64,000 bases of DNA from Chloroflexota bacterium (GTDB lineage Bacteria > Chloroflexota > Anaerolineae > Anaerolineales > VGOW01), in the NCBI GenBank assembly GCA_016875735.1, contig VGOW01000001.1, positions 62,001 to 126,000 of the forward strand. The letters are read 5' to 3'. The translations under genes were made by a program, and so were the position numbers. Under the pieces are notes generated by a model. That model did no database searches. It was not told the DNA's origin and saw only the letters and a program-made list of their open reading frames with translations. Positions 52,086 through 62,553 of this stretch are shown here, piece by piece (position 1 is the first letter of the stretch; each line of letters opens with the position of its first letter).

Positions 52086-52877
52086 CTACTGATCCCAAAC
52101 TTTCCATGGCGCTTTCTTCTCCCACAACTCGTTGAGAGTCTGCGCCTCTTTGAATGTGTCCATCGAAGCCCAAAAACCGGAGTGGCGATACATCATCAAT
52201 TGCCCATCTTCGGCCAGCCGAGTCAGTACCTCTTTTTCCAGATCGAGCGAGTCGTCGCCCTTCATGTAATCGAGCACACTGCGTTCGAAAACGAAAAAGC
52301 CGGCGTTCACCCAGTTGGTCAATCGCGGTTTTTCGCGCAGGGCAGTGATCCGAGAGTCGGCCTCCACGTCCACGATGCCATATTGCGAATACGGTCGGTA
52401 GCCGGTGAGCGTCGCCAATTTGCCGTGCGAGCAGTGAAAGTCCAACAGCGCGTGGATGTCCACGTCGCCGATCCCGTCGCCGTAGGTTGCGAATACCCGC
52501 GCTCCATTCGTGCGCTCCATCGCCGCGCGCACCCGCGCGCCTTTGTTGGTAGGCACGCCCGCGTCGAACATCGTCAGCTCCCACTCCGCCTCGCGGTTGG
52601 GGCGGTGGTACATTCGCTCGCCCGATTTGCCGAGCGTGAAGGTGAGATCGTGTGTGAGCGCCTCGTAATCCAAAAAGTAGCGGCGAAACCAATCGCCGCG
52701 ATAGCCGAGCGGGAAGACGAAGCGCGTGTGGCCGTAGTGGGCATACAATTTCATGATGTGCCACACGATGGGCCGCCCGCCCACTTCTACCAATGCTTTG
52801 GGCCGCCCTTCGGCCTCCGGCCCCATGCGCGTGCCCAGTCCGCCGACGAGAAGAATGACAGGAAGTGAGTCGTTCAT
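52086..52877 (-). CDS. rfbF: Glucose-1-phosphate cytidylyltransferase-like nucleotidyltransferase
   Basis: The 263-residue protein has the sugar nucleotidyltransferase signature ILLVGGLGTRMGPEAEGRPK and KALVEVGGRPIVWHIMKLYA, then LGYRGDWFRRYFLDY, the metal Asp in FATYGDGIGDVD, GFFVFERSVLDYM and WASMDTFKEAQTLNELW. These match RfbF, which makes CDP-glucose from glucose-1-phosphate and CTP, the entry step of the cluster. ATG 52877 was preferred over an upstream ATG because homology begins there. It is the first gene of the minus-strand operon rfbF-rfbG-epimerase-rfbH-GT2-GT2. Confidence 0.9.
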   Translation of the reverse strand: MNDSLPVILLVGGLGTRMGPEAEGRPKALVEVGGRPIVWHIMKLYAHYGHTRFVFPLGYRGDWFRRYFLDYEALTHDLTFTLGKSGERMYHRPNREAEWELTMFDAGVPTNKGARVRAAMERTNGARVFATYGDGIGDVDIHALLDFHCSHGKLATLTGYRPYSQYGIVDVEADSRITALREKPRLTNWVNAGFFVFERSVLDYMKGDDSLDLEKEVLTRLAEDGQLMMYRHSGFWASMDTFKEAQTLNELWEKKAPWKVWDQ

Positions 52878-52969
52878 ACACAAAAAACGCCCCCGACAAT
52901 TTGGGAGCGATCGGTTACCACGTGGCGTCATGGTAACATAGGCATTCTGCATTGTCAAAGAGAAATTCG

Positions 52970-55495
52970 ATGCGCCACCGACTCCAACCTATCGGCTCCC
53001 TCTCACCGCAGAGACACAGAGAACGCAGAGTAAACGCGGAGAAATACAAACTTGTTCTCTGTGGCCGCTCTGCGCTCTCGGCGTCTCTGCGGTTAATCAC
53101 CGCTTCGGTTCTGTTGGCCGCCGTCGCCCTTCTCTCCGCCTGCGACTCGGTTGAGATTCAGACTCTGCTCGCCACATCCACTCCCACCCTCACCCACACG
53201 CCCACTCAAACTCAGACCCCAACGCAAACCCCGACTCCTTCCCCCACCCCTCAACCCATCGCGCGGGTGCAGGAAGCCGATCACCAACTCTTCAACGGCG
53301 ATTGGGAGAAGGCCGCCATTTTGTACAGCGCCGCGCTCGATCAACAGCCCGACCCGGCCATCGCCGCCGCCGCCCGATTCGGGCTCGGCCTCGCTCGACT
53401 CCGCGCCGGAGACCTCGACGGCGCGGCGGGCGGCTTCACCCTCTACCTGCAAGCCTACCCCACCGACCCGCGCATCCCCGAAGCCTATTTTCATCTCGGC
53501 GGCATCGCCCAAGCGCAGGGCACGTGGGGCGTGGCGATTCAAAACTATCAGCAATATCTCGCGCTTCGTCCCGGCGTGATCGACTCGTATGTGTGGGAAC
53601 GCATCGCGCGATGCTATCTCGAATGGGGCGACTATCCGAATGCGATTGCCGCGTACGAGCAAGCCATCCTCGGCAACCGCGCTGGCGGCCTCACGCCGCT
53701 CGTTGAAAAGAAGGCCGAAGCCCTGCGCGTCGTCGGCGATTACGATGGCGCGGTGGCGCTGTATGATCTTGTCGCCGTCTCTACCGACTCGCATCTCACC
53801 CTCGCTCGCATGGATATTCTGCGCGGGCAAGTTGAACTTCTGCGCGGCAACATCGAACCTGCCTACACGTATTTTCAGCACGCCGTCGAAAATTATCCCG
53901 ACACGTTCGACGCCTATCAATCGCTCGTCGCGCTGGTGGATGCGGGCGTGCCGGTGAGCGAACTCCAGCGCGGCATCGTCAACTATCACACCGAGCAATA
54001 CGATCTCGCCCTCGCCGCGTTCAACCGCTATATCGAGTCCACCGAGTCGCCCGACGCCAGCGCCTATTATTTCGCCGCGCTCGCCCGCCGCGCGCTCAAT
54101 CAACCCGTCGGCGCAATCGCTAACTTCGATGTAGTGATCGACAACTATCCCGAAAGCGATCTGTGGGATGACGCATGGACGGAGAAAGCGTACACACAAT
54201 GGGCGTGGGCCGACGACTACGGGGGCGCCGTCACCACGCTCGAAACATTTGCCGCCGCCGCGCCCGCTCACCCCGCCGCGCCCCCCGCCCTCTTTCAAGC
54301 CGGGCGCATCGCCGAGCGGCAGGGCGATCTGGCTCGCGCCGCGCAAGTTTGGTCGAGCATCAACGCGCTGTATCCCAACTCCGCCGAAGCGCCCGAAGGC
54401 GCATTCTTCTCCGGCATCGCCTTATATCGCGCGGGCAACTATGAGTCGGCGGTTGGGCAGTTCACCGCCGCCGCCACACATGCGGCGGCCTCCGCCGAGC
54501 GAAGGGCGGCGGCGTGGTTGTGGGCCGCCAAAACACAACGCCTGCGCGGAGCCACCGCAGAGTCGGAGTCCGCATTCGAATCGGCCATCGCCGCCGATCC
54601 CGGCGGCTACTATTCACTGCGCGCCGTCGAACTGCGCGACAGCCTGCTTCCCTTTCCGCCCACGCGCGGCTACGATTTCAGTTTTCAATACGACGCAGAG
54701 AAAGCCGAAGCCGAAGCGTGGCTGGCCGCAACGCTCGGCGTCAAAAACACCGGCGCTCTCGGCGTGATGTCGCCCGCCGTTGCCGCCGACGGGCGCTGGG
54801 TGCGCGGGCGCGAACTGTGGGCGCTCGGCCTCACCGCCGAAGCCAAAGCCGAGTTCGACGAATTGCGCCGAGCCTTCGCCGGCGACGCGCTGTCGCTGTA
54901 TCAGATCGCATTAGCCCTGCGCGAACTCGGCGCGTATTCGCAATCCATTCGCGCCGCGCGCGCCAGCGTAGATGCCGCCGGCCTCGCCGACTCGTTCGCC
55001 GCGCCCGCCTTCTTCACCCATCTGCGTTTCGCCCCGTATTATTCTGATCTGATTCTCAAAGCGGCCAGCGATCACAACATCGATCCGCTTCTGATGTATG
55101 CGGTGGTGCGGCAGGAGAGTTTGTTCGAGGGCAGCGTCACGTCGTCGGCGGCGGCGCAGGGGCTGATGCAGATCATCCCCTCGACCGGCGAATGGATCGC
55201 GGGCAAACTCAACTGGCCGAATTACACCAACAGCGATCTCTATCGCCCGTTCATCAACGTCGAGTTTGGCGCATACTATCTCGACTATCAGCGCAACTAT
55301 CTCGGCGGTGATATGCTGGCCGCATTGGCCGCCTACAATGCCGGGCCGGGCAACGCCGAACGGTGGCTGGCTCAAAGCCAGAACGATCCTGATCTATTCG
55401 TCGAGATCATCCGCCTCGACGAGCCGCGCCGATACGTGAGGGCGATCTATGAGTTTTATGAAATCTATCGAGGGTTGTACGGAGTTGGGCCGTAA
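52970..55495 (+). CDS. Lytic murein transglycosylase lipoprotein (Slt70-like) with TPR repeats
   Basis: The protein has about 841 residues. A lipoprotein signal (SVLLAAVALLSAC, Cys as lipid anchor) lies about 50 residues after the nearest ATG (52970); the codons before it translate a quasi-palindromic repeat (53005-53093), so the repeat has grown into the 5' end or the real start is non-ATG. After a Thr/Pro-rich spacer come many TPR-like helical pairs (residues about 90-650). The SLT domain holds the catalytic Glu in VVRQESLFEGSVTSSAAAQG, then LMQIIPSTGEWIA and LAAYNAGPGNAERWL. It cleaves peptidoglycan glycan strands. Its stop lies next to that of the convergent peptide-binding-protein gene. 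Confidence 0.88.
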   Translation: MRHRLQPIGSLSPQRHRERRVNAEKYKLVLCGRSALSASLRLITASVLLAAVALLSACDSVEIQTLLATSTPTLTHTPTQTQTPTQTPTPSPTPQPIARVQEADHQLFNGDWEKAAILYSAALDQQPDPAIAAAARFGLGLARLRAGDLDGAAGGFTLYLQAYPTDPRIPEAYFHLGGIAQAQGTWGVAIQNYQQYLALRPGVIDSYVWERIARCYLEWGDYPNAIAAYEQAILGNRAGGLTPLVEKKAEALRVVGDYDGAVALYDLVAVSTDSHLTLARMDILRGQVELLRGNIEPAYTYFQHAVENYPDTFDAYQSLVALVDAGVPVSELQRGIVNYHTEQYDLALAAFNRYIESTESPDASAYYFAALARRALNQPVGAIANFDVVIDNYPESDLWDDAWTEKAYTQWAWADDYGGAVTTLETFAAAAPAHPAAPPALFQAGRIAERQGDLARAAQVWSSINALYPNSAEAPEGAFFSGIALYRAGNYESAVGQFTAAATHAAASAERRAAAWLWAAKTQRLRGATAESESAFESAIAADPGGYYSLRAVELRDSLLPFPPTRGYDFSFQYDAEKAEAEAWLAATLGVKNTGALGVMSPAVAADGRWVRGRELWALGLTAEAKAEFDELRRAFAGDALSLYQIALALRELGAYSQSIRAARASVDAAGLADSFAAPAFFTHLRFAPYYSDLILKAASDHNIDPLLMYAVVRQESLFEGSVTSSAAAQGLMQIIPSTGEWIAGKLNWPNYTNSDLYRPFINVEFGAYYLDYQRNYLGGDMLAALAAYNAGPGNAERWLAQSQNDPDLFVEIIRLDEPRRYVRAIYEFYEIYRGLYGVGP
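53005..53093. repeat. Quasi-palindromic repeat inside the 5' end of the transglycosylase frame
   Basis: ACCGCAGAGACACAGAGAAC and ...GCGTCTCTGCGGT form the outer arms, with GCAGAG/CTCTGC and GGAGAA/TTCTCT words inside. It resembles the element at 31813-31874. It lies between the first ATG and the signal peptide of the lipoprotein. Confidence 0.65.
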
Positions 55496-55497
55496 CC

Positions 55498-57180
55498 CTA
55501 CGGCGACACGTTCTCGATCACCCGCCGGGTGAGGATGTGCCAGTTTGCCATGCTGTTGAAGCGATCGCTCGGATCGACGAGCGGGCCGAGCTGCACGCCG
55601 TTCACTTTTCTATCCACTGCGTACGTGAAAACGGGATAGTACAACAACAGCGCCGGAGTCTGATCGGCAAATTTGGATTGGAAGGCGCGATAGAACTTGG
55701 CCCGGTCGTGATACGAGGGGAGGGTGCGGGCCTGCTCCAGAATCTCGCTGATGTCGCGGCTGTTGAAACCGCTGAAGTTTTGCCCGCTCTCGATTTGAGT
55801 CTGATGCCAAAAGGGGTACGGGTCGGGGTCGGGCGAGTTGGAGAAGCTGAGGTCGATCATCGCCGCCTCGAAGGTGCGATTGGCGAGCGCGGTTTTGATC
55901 TCCTGCGCCGACAAAAATTCCACTTGGGCTTTCACGCCCAGCGCGGCCCAATTGGTGACGATGGTTTTGGCGATTTCCATGTGCAGTGGATCGCCCGGCG
56001 CAAGGAAGGTGAACTCAAGTGAAACACCGTCTTTGGTGCGCACATAGTCCGGCGCGCCGGGGGCGGCCTCCGGCGGGAGCGCCCAGCCGCCGTCGTTGAG
56101 AAGGGCGGCGGCACGATCGGGATCGTAAGCCACCGGAATCAAGTTGTTGTTGTAGGCCCACGTCCCCGGCAGGATCGGGCCAGTCGCGACCAATGCCTGC
56201 CCCTGCAGTAAATTGTCCACAATCCACTGCCGGTTCATCCCCATGAGCAACGCCTGCCGAACTTTTTTCTCTTGAAAGAAGCTCGCTGATTCGATTTTCT
56301 GATTCAAGAACACGAGGCTGTATTCGGGCAAGCGGCTGGCGAAGAGGTTGACGCGCGAGTCGCCGAGCGCGGCGCGCAGTGTGTCGGGCGTGAACTGGTT
56401 GAGCGCCAGCGCTTCACCGGCGGTGTATGCGGCGTAAGCAGTTTCGGCGTCGGGGTAATAGCGAAAGCGAATTTGATGAAGGTAGTTCGCGTTGCCCGTG
56501 CATGGTTCGTGGCTTTGGAGCGTCACCGACACAATGCTGTTGTCGGCAGTCTCCATTGCCGCGAAGCTCATATGCCCGCTGCCGATGGGGTTGCGATTGA
56601 AGGGGTCGTCGAGCAGCTGCGCTGGCGCGCGCCCGCTCAATATGTGTTCGGGCAAGAGGCCCACGGCGGTGTAGTCGAGGAAGGGCGCGAACGGCTCTGG
56701 CAATACGAAGCGCACGGTGTTGGGGCCGGGCGAGGAGACGGCAACTTTCTGCCACAACGCGCCCACGTCGGAACGGCCGGGGAAGTCGGGGGCCTGCATG
56801 AGACCGACGGTGAAGAGGACATCGGCTTCGGTCAGTGGGGCGCCATCGTGCCAGTGGAGGCCATCTCTCAAAACGAACGTGTACGTCAAACCGTCGGCGC
56901 TCACTGCATACGACTCGGCCAGATCGGCCACCGGCAATCCATCCGAATCGAATTTCATCAGCCCGCTGAAGATCAGCCGGTTCACATCGCGCTCCGCCGG
57001 GTTACCGGAATCCAGCAACGGGTTGAATCGTTCCGGCTCGCCGACGACGGCTTCGGTGAACGTGCCGCCGCACGCCGGAGCGACGGTGGTGATCAGTCCC
57101 TGCGATTGGAGGTAGAGCAGGCTGCCCACGAGCGCGAGGCCGATGAGAGCGATGATGGCCTGCGTGCGGATGTAACGCAT
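55498..57180 (-). CDS. ABC transporter peptide/nickel-type substrate-binding protein (family 5)
   Basis: The 560-residue SBP_bac_5 protein has an N-terminal membrane segment (AIIALIGLALVGSLLYLQSQ), then GGTFTEAVVGEPERFNPLLD, the signature SYAVSADGLTYTFVLRDGLH with WHDGAPLTEADVLFTVGLMQ, and VRQALLMGMNRQWIVDNLLQ. Such proteins deliver oligopeptides or other solutes to an ABC importer; no permease or ATPase gene is beside it. The Cys in VAPACGGTF is too far from the helix to be a normal lipobox, so it may be anchored by the uncleaved helix. Family membership is firm; substrate unknown. Confidence 0.9.
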   Translation of the reverse strand: MRYIRTQAIIALIGLALVGSLLYLQSQGLITTVAPACGGTFTEAVVGEPERFNPLLDSGNPAERDVNRLIFSGLMKFDSDGLPVADLAESYAVSADGLTYTFVLRDGLHWHDGAPLTEADVLFTVGLMQAPDFPGRSDVGALWQKVAVSSPGPNTVRFVLPEPFAPFLDYTAVGLLPEHILSGRAPAQLLDDPFNRNPIGSGHMSFAAMETADNSIVSVTLQSHEPCTGNANYLHQIRFRYYPDAETAYAAYTAGEALALNQFTPDTLRAALGDSRVNLFASRLPEYSLVFLNQKIESASFFQEKKVRQALLMGMNRQWIVDNLLQGQALVATGPILPGTWAYNNNLIPVAYDPDRAAALLNDGGWALPPEAAPGAPDYVRTKDGVSLEFTFLAPGDPLHMEIAKTIVTNWAALGVKAQVEFLSAQEIKTALANRTFEAAMIDLSFSNSPDPDPYPFWHQTQIESGQNFSGFNSRDISEILEQARTLPSYHDRAKFYRAFQSKFADQTPALLLYYPVFTYAVDRKVNGVQLGPLVDPSDRFNSMANWHILTRRVIENVSP

Positions 57181-57188
57181 AAATAAAC

Positions 57189-57245
57189 GACGAAAGACGA
57201 AGGGCGAAAGACGGGTGCGTCGTCCTTCGGCCTTCGTCTTTCGTC
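57189..57245. repeat. Quasi-palindrome of the GACGAAAGACGAAGG type
   Basis: A 25-base left arm (57189-57213) and right arm (57221-57245) are reverse complements at 23 of 25 positions with a seven-base loop. The sequence family is the same as at 598-660. It lies between secG and the peptide-binding-protein gene. Confidence 0.75.
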
Positions 57246-57269
57246 AGAATTTGACTGTGCGCGCGATTG

Positions 57270-57506
57270 CTATTGGCCCTGATTGGTGACGATCACGTTG
57301 ATGATCGCAGTGGCAAAGAAAGCAATAGCCAAGCCGATGGTGATGTTGAACAGCAATTTTTCAACGCCCCGACGGGCGCGGAAGACGCCGCCGCCTTCAC
57401 TGCCGCCAGTGAGGCCGCCCAACCCTGCGCCTTTGCTTTGGAGAACGATAGCCGTCACCAGCGCGACGGAAAGAATGATTTGCACGACGTTGACATAGAT
57501 GCTCAC
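57270..57506 (-). CDS. secG: Protein translocase subunit SecG
   Basis: The 78-residue protein has two membrane helices (YVNVVQIILSVALVTAIVLQ and LLFNITIGLAIAFFATAIIN) joined by the conserved loop SKGAGLGGLTGGSEGGGVFR and ARRGVEKLL, the hallmark of SecG. It assists SecYEG-mediated export. GTG 57506 has AAGGAG seven bases upstream, and a consensus extended -10 (57535-57540) lies before that. Confidence 0.93.
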   Translation of the reverse strand: MSIYVNVVQIILSVALVTAIVLQSKGAGLGGLTGGSEGGGVFRARRGVEKLLFNITIGLAIAFFATAIINVIVTNQGQ

Positions 57507-57534
57507 GATGTTGCTCCTTGAAGATGTTGCGCGG

Positions 57535-57540
57535 ATTATA
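57535..57540 (-). promoter_or_regulatory. Extended -10 promoter of secG
   Basis: On the minus strand TATGT-TATAAT stands 29 bases before the GTG start of secG. Confidence 0.6.
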
Positions 57541-57588
57541 ACATAGCGATCAGCAGTCAGCGGTCAGCCATTTGCTAATCGCCAATCG
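57541..57588. repeat. Low-complexity palindromic repeat (TAGCGATCAGCAGTCAGC type)
   Basis: ATAGCGATCAGCAGTCAGC and CTAATCGCCAATCGCTA are partly complementary. A related sequence, ATAGCGATCAGCAATCAGC, occurs at about 42361-42379 between the GAF kinase and its regulator. Confidence 0.5.
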
Positions 57589-58692
57589 CTACGCGGGCAG
57601 GAAGAAGAATGCCAGCCCGAGAATGGCGTACACCATCAGCAATTGCGCGCCTTCGAGCCAATTCGTTTCGCCGTCGAGACTCACGAAGGTGGTGATGATC
57701 GAGGCGGCCATCATAGCAATCAGCTCGAACTGATTGAAGTGCAAGTTGAGATACGGCTGGCCGAACAGCAGGCTGGCGAACACCAGCACCGGCGCGACGA
57801 ACAGCGCGATCTGCAAACTCGACCCGACGGCGATCTCCATGCTCAGGTCCATTTGATTCTTGATAGCCACCTGCACGGCCACGAGATGCTCGGCCACGTT
57901 GCCGATGATAGGGATGAGAATGATGCCGAGAAAGAATTCGGTGATGAAGGGGAACTCGTGCAGTATCGGTTCCACTGTGCCCACCAGCAGTTCGCTCAAC
58001 ACCACCACGCCCAGCGTGGCCAGGCCCAGCACCACCGCCGACTTTCGCACCGACCACAAATGTTCGGGGCGGCCGTGCTCTGCCGAGGGACGAGTGAGCG
58101 GTGTTTCCGTCGTTGGCGTTTGGAACGCATACAGGGTACCCAACGCATAAATCAGAATCATGCACACCGCCACGCCGATGCTGAACTGCTCGACCTTCAG
58201 CGATGTATCCGGGCCGATGGCCGCGCTGAACAACGAGGGGATGGCGAGGGCAATGAGCGCCATGAGCAGCTGGTTGGAGTTCTGCCCGGCGACTACACGA
58301 TTGAACGACTGCTTTCCGTTCTTCAATCCGCCGAACAAAAGACTGGCCCCCAATACAAGCAAAAGGTTGCCGAGAATCGATCCGGTGATGGAAGCCTTCA
58401 CCAAATCGAGCAAGCCTTCGCGGATGGCGACAATGGTGATGATGAGTTCCGCCGCGTTGCCCAGCGTGGCGTTGAGCAGTCCGCCGATCTTAGGGCCGGT
58501 GCGCTCGGCCAGCATTTCGGTGCTCTCGCCGATGAGGCCCGCCAACGGGATGAGCGCCGCGCAGGCAAAACCGAACACAGCGGCCGGCGGCCAGTGCAGC
58601 CATTCGCCTGCCAATGCCAACGGCAGGCCGATCAACAGAATCTGTATCCAATTGAAGCCCGTCTTTTGTAGAGTCTTCAACGTCGAAGTCAT
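57589..58692 (-). CDS. Calcium/proton exchanger (CaCA family, Cax/ChaA-type)
   Basis: The 367-residue membrane protein has eleven or so hydrophobic helices in two homologous halves. Each half carries a conserved alpha repeat: GGLLNATLGNAAELIITIVA in the first and IPIIGNVAEHLVAVQVAIKN in the second, with the ion-binding Asn-Ala/Val-Ala-Glu core. A short acidic-poor loop separates them (TTETPLTRPSAEHGRPEHLW). It exports Ca2+ in exchange for protons. An extended -10 TATAAT on the minus strand (58768-58773) lies 76 bases upstream. Confidence 0.92.
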   Translation of the reverse strand: MTSTLKTLQKTGFNWIQILLIGLPLALAGEWLHWPPAAVFGFACAALIPLAGLIGESTEMLAERTGPKIGGLLNATLGNAAELIITIVAIREGLLDLVKASITGSILGNLLLVLGASLLFGGLKNGKQSFNRVVAGQNSNQLLMALIALAIPSLFSAAIGPDTSLKVEQFSIGVAVCMILIYALGTLYAFQTPTTETPLTRPSAEHGRPEHLWSVRKSAVVLGLATLGVVVLSELLVGTVEPILHEFPFITEFFLGIILIPIIGNVAEHLVAVQVAIKNQMDLSMEIAVGSSLQIALFVAPVLVFASLLFGQPYLNLHFNQFELIAMMAASIITTFVSLDGETNWLEGAQLLMVYAILGLAFFFLPA

Positions 58693-58712
58693 GCTATCTC
58701 CTCAGTGTTGTG

Positions 58713-58732
58713 ACGCAAATTGGCAATTTGCG
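58713..58732. repeat. Short palindrome (CGCAAATTGGCAATTTGCGC)
   Basis: Second copy of the palindrome found at 37802-37822, in the same orientation and differing only at the outermost base. Confidence 0.6.
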
Positions 58733-58767
58733 CTACGGGCTGGCGCCCACCAACTGCGCGCCGCCGG

Positions 58768-58773
58768 ATTATA
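58768..58773 (-). promoter_or_regulatory. -10 promoter element of the Ca2+/H+ exchanger gene
   Basis: The minus strand reads CAGT-TATAAT-CCGG, 76 bases before the exchanger start; the palindrome at 58713 falls in the leader. Confidence 0.5.
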
Positions 58774-58830
58774 ACTGATGAGGCGGCCGCCGCCGAACCC
58801 GAATTGCCTTCGCCCCGCCTCCGGAGTAAA

Positions 58831-59955
58831 ATGTGCGTCATGGCCGGAGAGTCGCTCCTCAACCAACGCTACAAGGTGATCTCGCAGATCGGCTCTGGCG
58901 GCATGGCGCTGGTGTTCAAAGCGCAAGATTTGTCGCTGGGGCGCGTTGTGGCGGTCAAAGTTTTGCGCGAGCGATATACCGGCGACGGCCATTTCCTCGA
59001 CCGCTTCTTGCACGAAGCCCGCGCCGCCGCCAACCTCACCCATCCCAACATCGTCACCGTACACGACTTCGGCGAAGACGGCGGGCGATATTACATGGTG
59101 ATGGAATTCATCGAGGGCGAGAATCTCAAAACCATCATTCACAACAGCGCCCCGTTCGGCATCGACCGCACCCTCGACTTCGCCACCCAAATCTGCGCCG
59201 GGGTGGGATACGCCCACCGCGCCGGGCTGGTGCACTGCGACATCAAACCGCAAAACGTCCTCGTCACTCCCGAAGGCAAAGTAAAAGTCACCGACTTCGG
59301 CATCGCCCGCGCCCTCATCACCATCAAGCCCAACGAAATGAACGAGGTGGTATGGGGAAGCCCGCAATACTTTTCGCCGGAACAGGCCGCCGGAGAATCA
59401 CCCACACCCGCTTCCGATGTGTACTCCATCGGCATCGTGCTGTACGAAATGCTCACCGGGCGGCTGCCCTTCCAAGCCGAAAGCCCGCAGGCGCTGGCCA
59501 TGATGCACCTGCGCGACGAGCCGCCGCCGCTCACCCTCTACAATCCCTCGGTGCCCGAAGCCATCGAACGCATCGCTCGAAAGGTGTTGGCGAAAGAACC
59601 CTCGGCCCGATACCGCACCGCCGATCAACTCGGACACATTCTCCTCTCGTACAAAGATCGCGGCGCAGAACTCACCGCCGGACGCCCCGCCGTGAGCAAA
59701 GCCCCTTCCCGCCCGGACTCCGCCACTCCTCCCTCCGAACGAGTCACCGCGCCCTCGCGCCCACAGCCGCGCCCTCGCCCCGCGCCCGTCCCCGCTGCCG
59801 CGCCCGAAGAGCAGTATTACGGCGAAGACGAGGAAGAGGAAGGCGCCGACTGGCTGGCGATCCTCCTCGGCGCAGTGGCATTGGTGGCCGTGCTCGGCCT
59901 CATCCCCCTCTGGATATTCGTCCTCCTGCAATACAACCCCGGCCTGATCCGGTAA
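58831..59955 (+). CDS. Membrane-anchored serine/threonine protein kinase (PknB-like)
   Basis: The 374-residue protein has a complete Hanks-type kinase domain: glycine loop IGSGGMALVFKA, VVAVKVL with the ATP-binding Lys, catalytic loop LVHCDIKPQNVL, VTDFGIARAL, and WGSPQYFSPEQAAGESPTPA. After a Pro/Arg/Ser-rich linker and an acidic patch (EDEEEEGAD) one membrane helix closes it (LAILLGAVALVAVLGLIPLW), with hardly any extracellular part and no PASTA repeats. It should phosphorylate cytoplasmic targets. ATG 58831 and ATG 58840 are both possible; GGAGTAAAATG just upstream combines a ribosome binding site with a -10-like TAAAAT. No phosphatase is adjacent. Confidence 0.92.
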   Translation: MCVMAGESLLNQRYKVISQIGSGGMALVFKAQDLSLGRVVAVKVLRERYTGDGHFLDRFLHEARAAANLTHPNIVTVHDFGEDGGRYYMVMEFIEGENLKTIIHNSAPFGIDRTLDFATQICAGVGYAHRAGLVHCDIKPQNVLVTPEGKVKVTDFGIARALITIKPNEMNEVVWGSPQYFSPEQAAGESPTPASDVYSIGIVLYEMLTGRLPFQAESPQALAMMHLRDEPPPLTLYNPSVPEAIERIARKVLAKEPSARYRTADQLGHILLSYKDRGAELTAGRPAVSKAPSRPDSATPPSERVTAPSRPQPRPRPAPVPAAAPEEQYYGEDEEEEGADWLAILLGAVALVAVLGLIPLWIFVLLQYNPGLIR

Positions 59956-60009
59956 GCCCGCCTCCGAGAAACCGCGCGCAACATTCAGGCCGCGTTGCCC
60001 GTATCTCAC

Positions 60010-60083
60010 CACCAAGACAACAAGACTCAAAGGCACAAAGGGCTGTTTTCTTGGAGTCGTCGTGCCTTCGCGCCTTTGTGACA
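60010..60083. repeat. Quasi-palindromic repeat (CAAAGGCACAAAG type)
   Basis: Words CACCACCAAGACAACAAGAC and CAAAGGCACAAAG are answered by TCTTGGAGTCGTCGTGCC and CGCCTTTGTGA. Same type as 51003-51088. It lies directly before the MITE-like element. Confidence 0.55.
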
Positions 60084-60088
60084 ATCAG

Positions 60089-60226
60089 TAGATCACGAAA
60101 TAAGCAATCTGAGCGGAGGCCTGCGAAGCAGGCCGTAGTCGAAGAGTGCGGATTCAGCGGCGAATCCGCGTCCTTCGACTGCGGCGGGAACGCACCCGCC
60201 TCCGCTCAGGACGCTTTCGTGATCTA
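60089..60226 (+). repeat. Palindromic MITE-like element, copy B
   Basis: 138 bases between the inverted ends TAGATCACGA and TCGTGATCTA, inverse in orientation to the copy at 11841-11974. Internal hairpins include GGCCTGC-GAA-GCAGGCC (60118-60134), and GCGGATTC with GAATCCGC, and GGCGGG with CCCGCC. Together with repeat 60010-60083 it occupies most of the 430-base gap before ftsH, which holds no gene. Confidence 0.85.
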
Positions 60227-60345
60227 CTGACAATGAGATAGCAGCCACTGTTGCGCGATCTTCACCGCCCCTCACCGCTCCTCGTTAGAGCCAGATTAGC
60301 GCGCATCGAACCAAATGGCTAGATGGTAAAATTGAATCTGGTTGG

Positions 60346-60372
60346 TATAATCCGCTCATATGGTTCTATAAT
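60346..60372 (+). promoter_or_regulatory. Two tandem -10 elements upstream of ftsH
   Basis: TTGG-TATAAT (60346-60351) and TTC-TATAAT (60367-60372) stand 37 and 16 bases before the GTG start. GAGAGGATGG between the second box and the start is a good ribosome binding site. A transcript from the second box would have a leader of about ten bases, so the first box is the likelier main promoter. Confidence 0.55.
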
Positions 60373-60387
60373 AGAGAGGATGGTACT

Positions 60388-62352
<1,965 letters not shown>

Positions 62353-62374
62353 AGTTGGCGCAACAGAAAACGCG

Positions 62375-62405
62375 AACCCCGGTGTCGAACCGGGGTTTTG
62401 TTTTC
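62375..62405 (+). terminator. Rho-independent terminator of ftsH
   Basis: AACCCCGG, loop TGTCGAA, CCGGGGTT, then TTGTTTTC. The eight-base stem is perfect and the site lies 23 bases after the ftsH stop. Confidence 0.9.
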
Positions 62406-62469
62406 TGCATCCGCGAAGTGTCCCGGCAGACCGGCAGATGGCCATTTACCAATTACCAATTACTTCTGG

Positions 62470-62475
62470 TATAAT
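62470..62475 (+). promoter_or_regulatory. Extended -10 promoter of the rpmH operon
   Basis: TCTGG-TATAAT lies 79 bases before the rpmH ATG. The leader contains a hairpin GCGGCCT-ATCG-AGGCCGC (62515-62532) and a small CGCC-AGT-GGCG stem. Confidence 0.6.
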
Positions 62476-62553
62476 CCCGCCTCGCCAGTGGCGAAATCTA
62501 CTGCGCAATACTCTGCGGCCTATCGAGGCCGCGATCTGTGAGGAAGACTAGAA

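Noticed and set aside
51091-52899. A 602-codon frame running from rfbG back through rfbF
   Set aside because: Only its C-terminal 325 residues are protein-like (rfbG from ATG 52068). The upstream part is rfbF read in the wrong frame.
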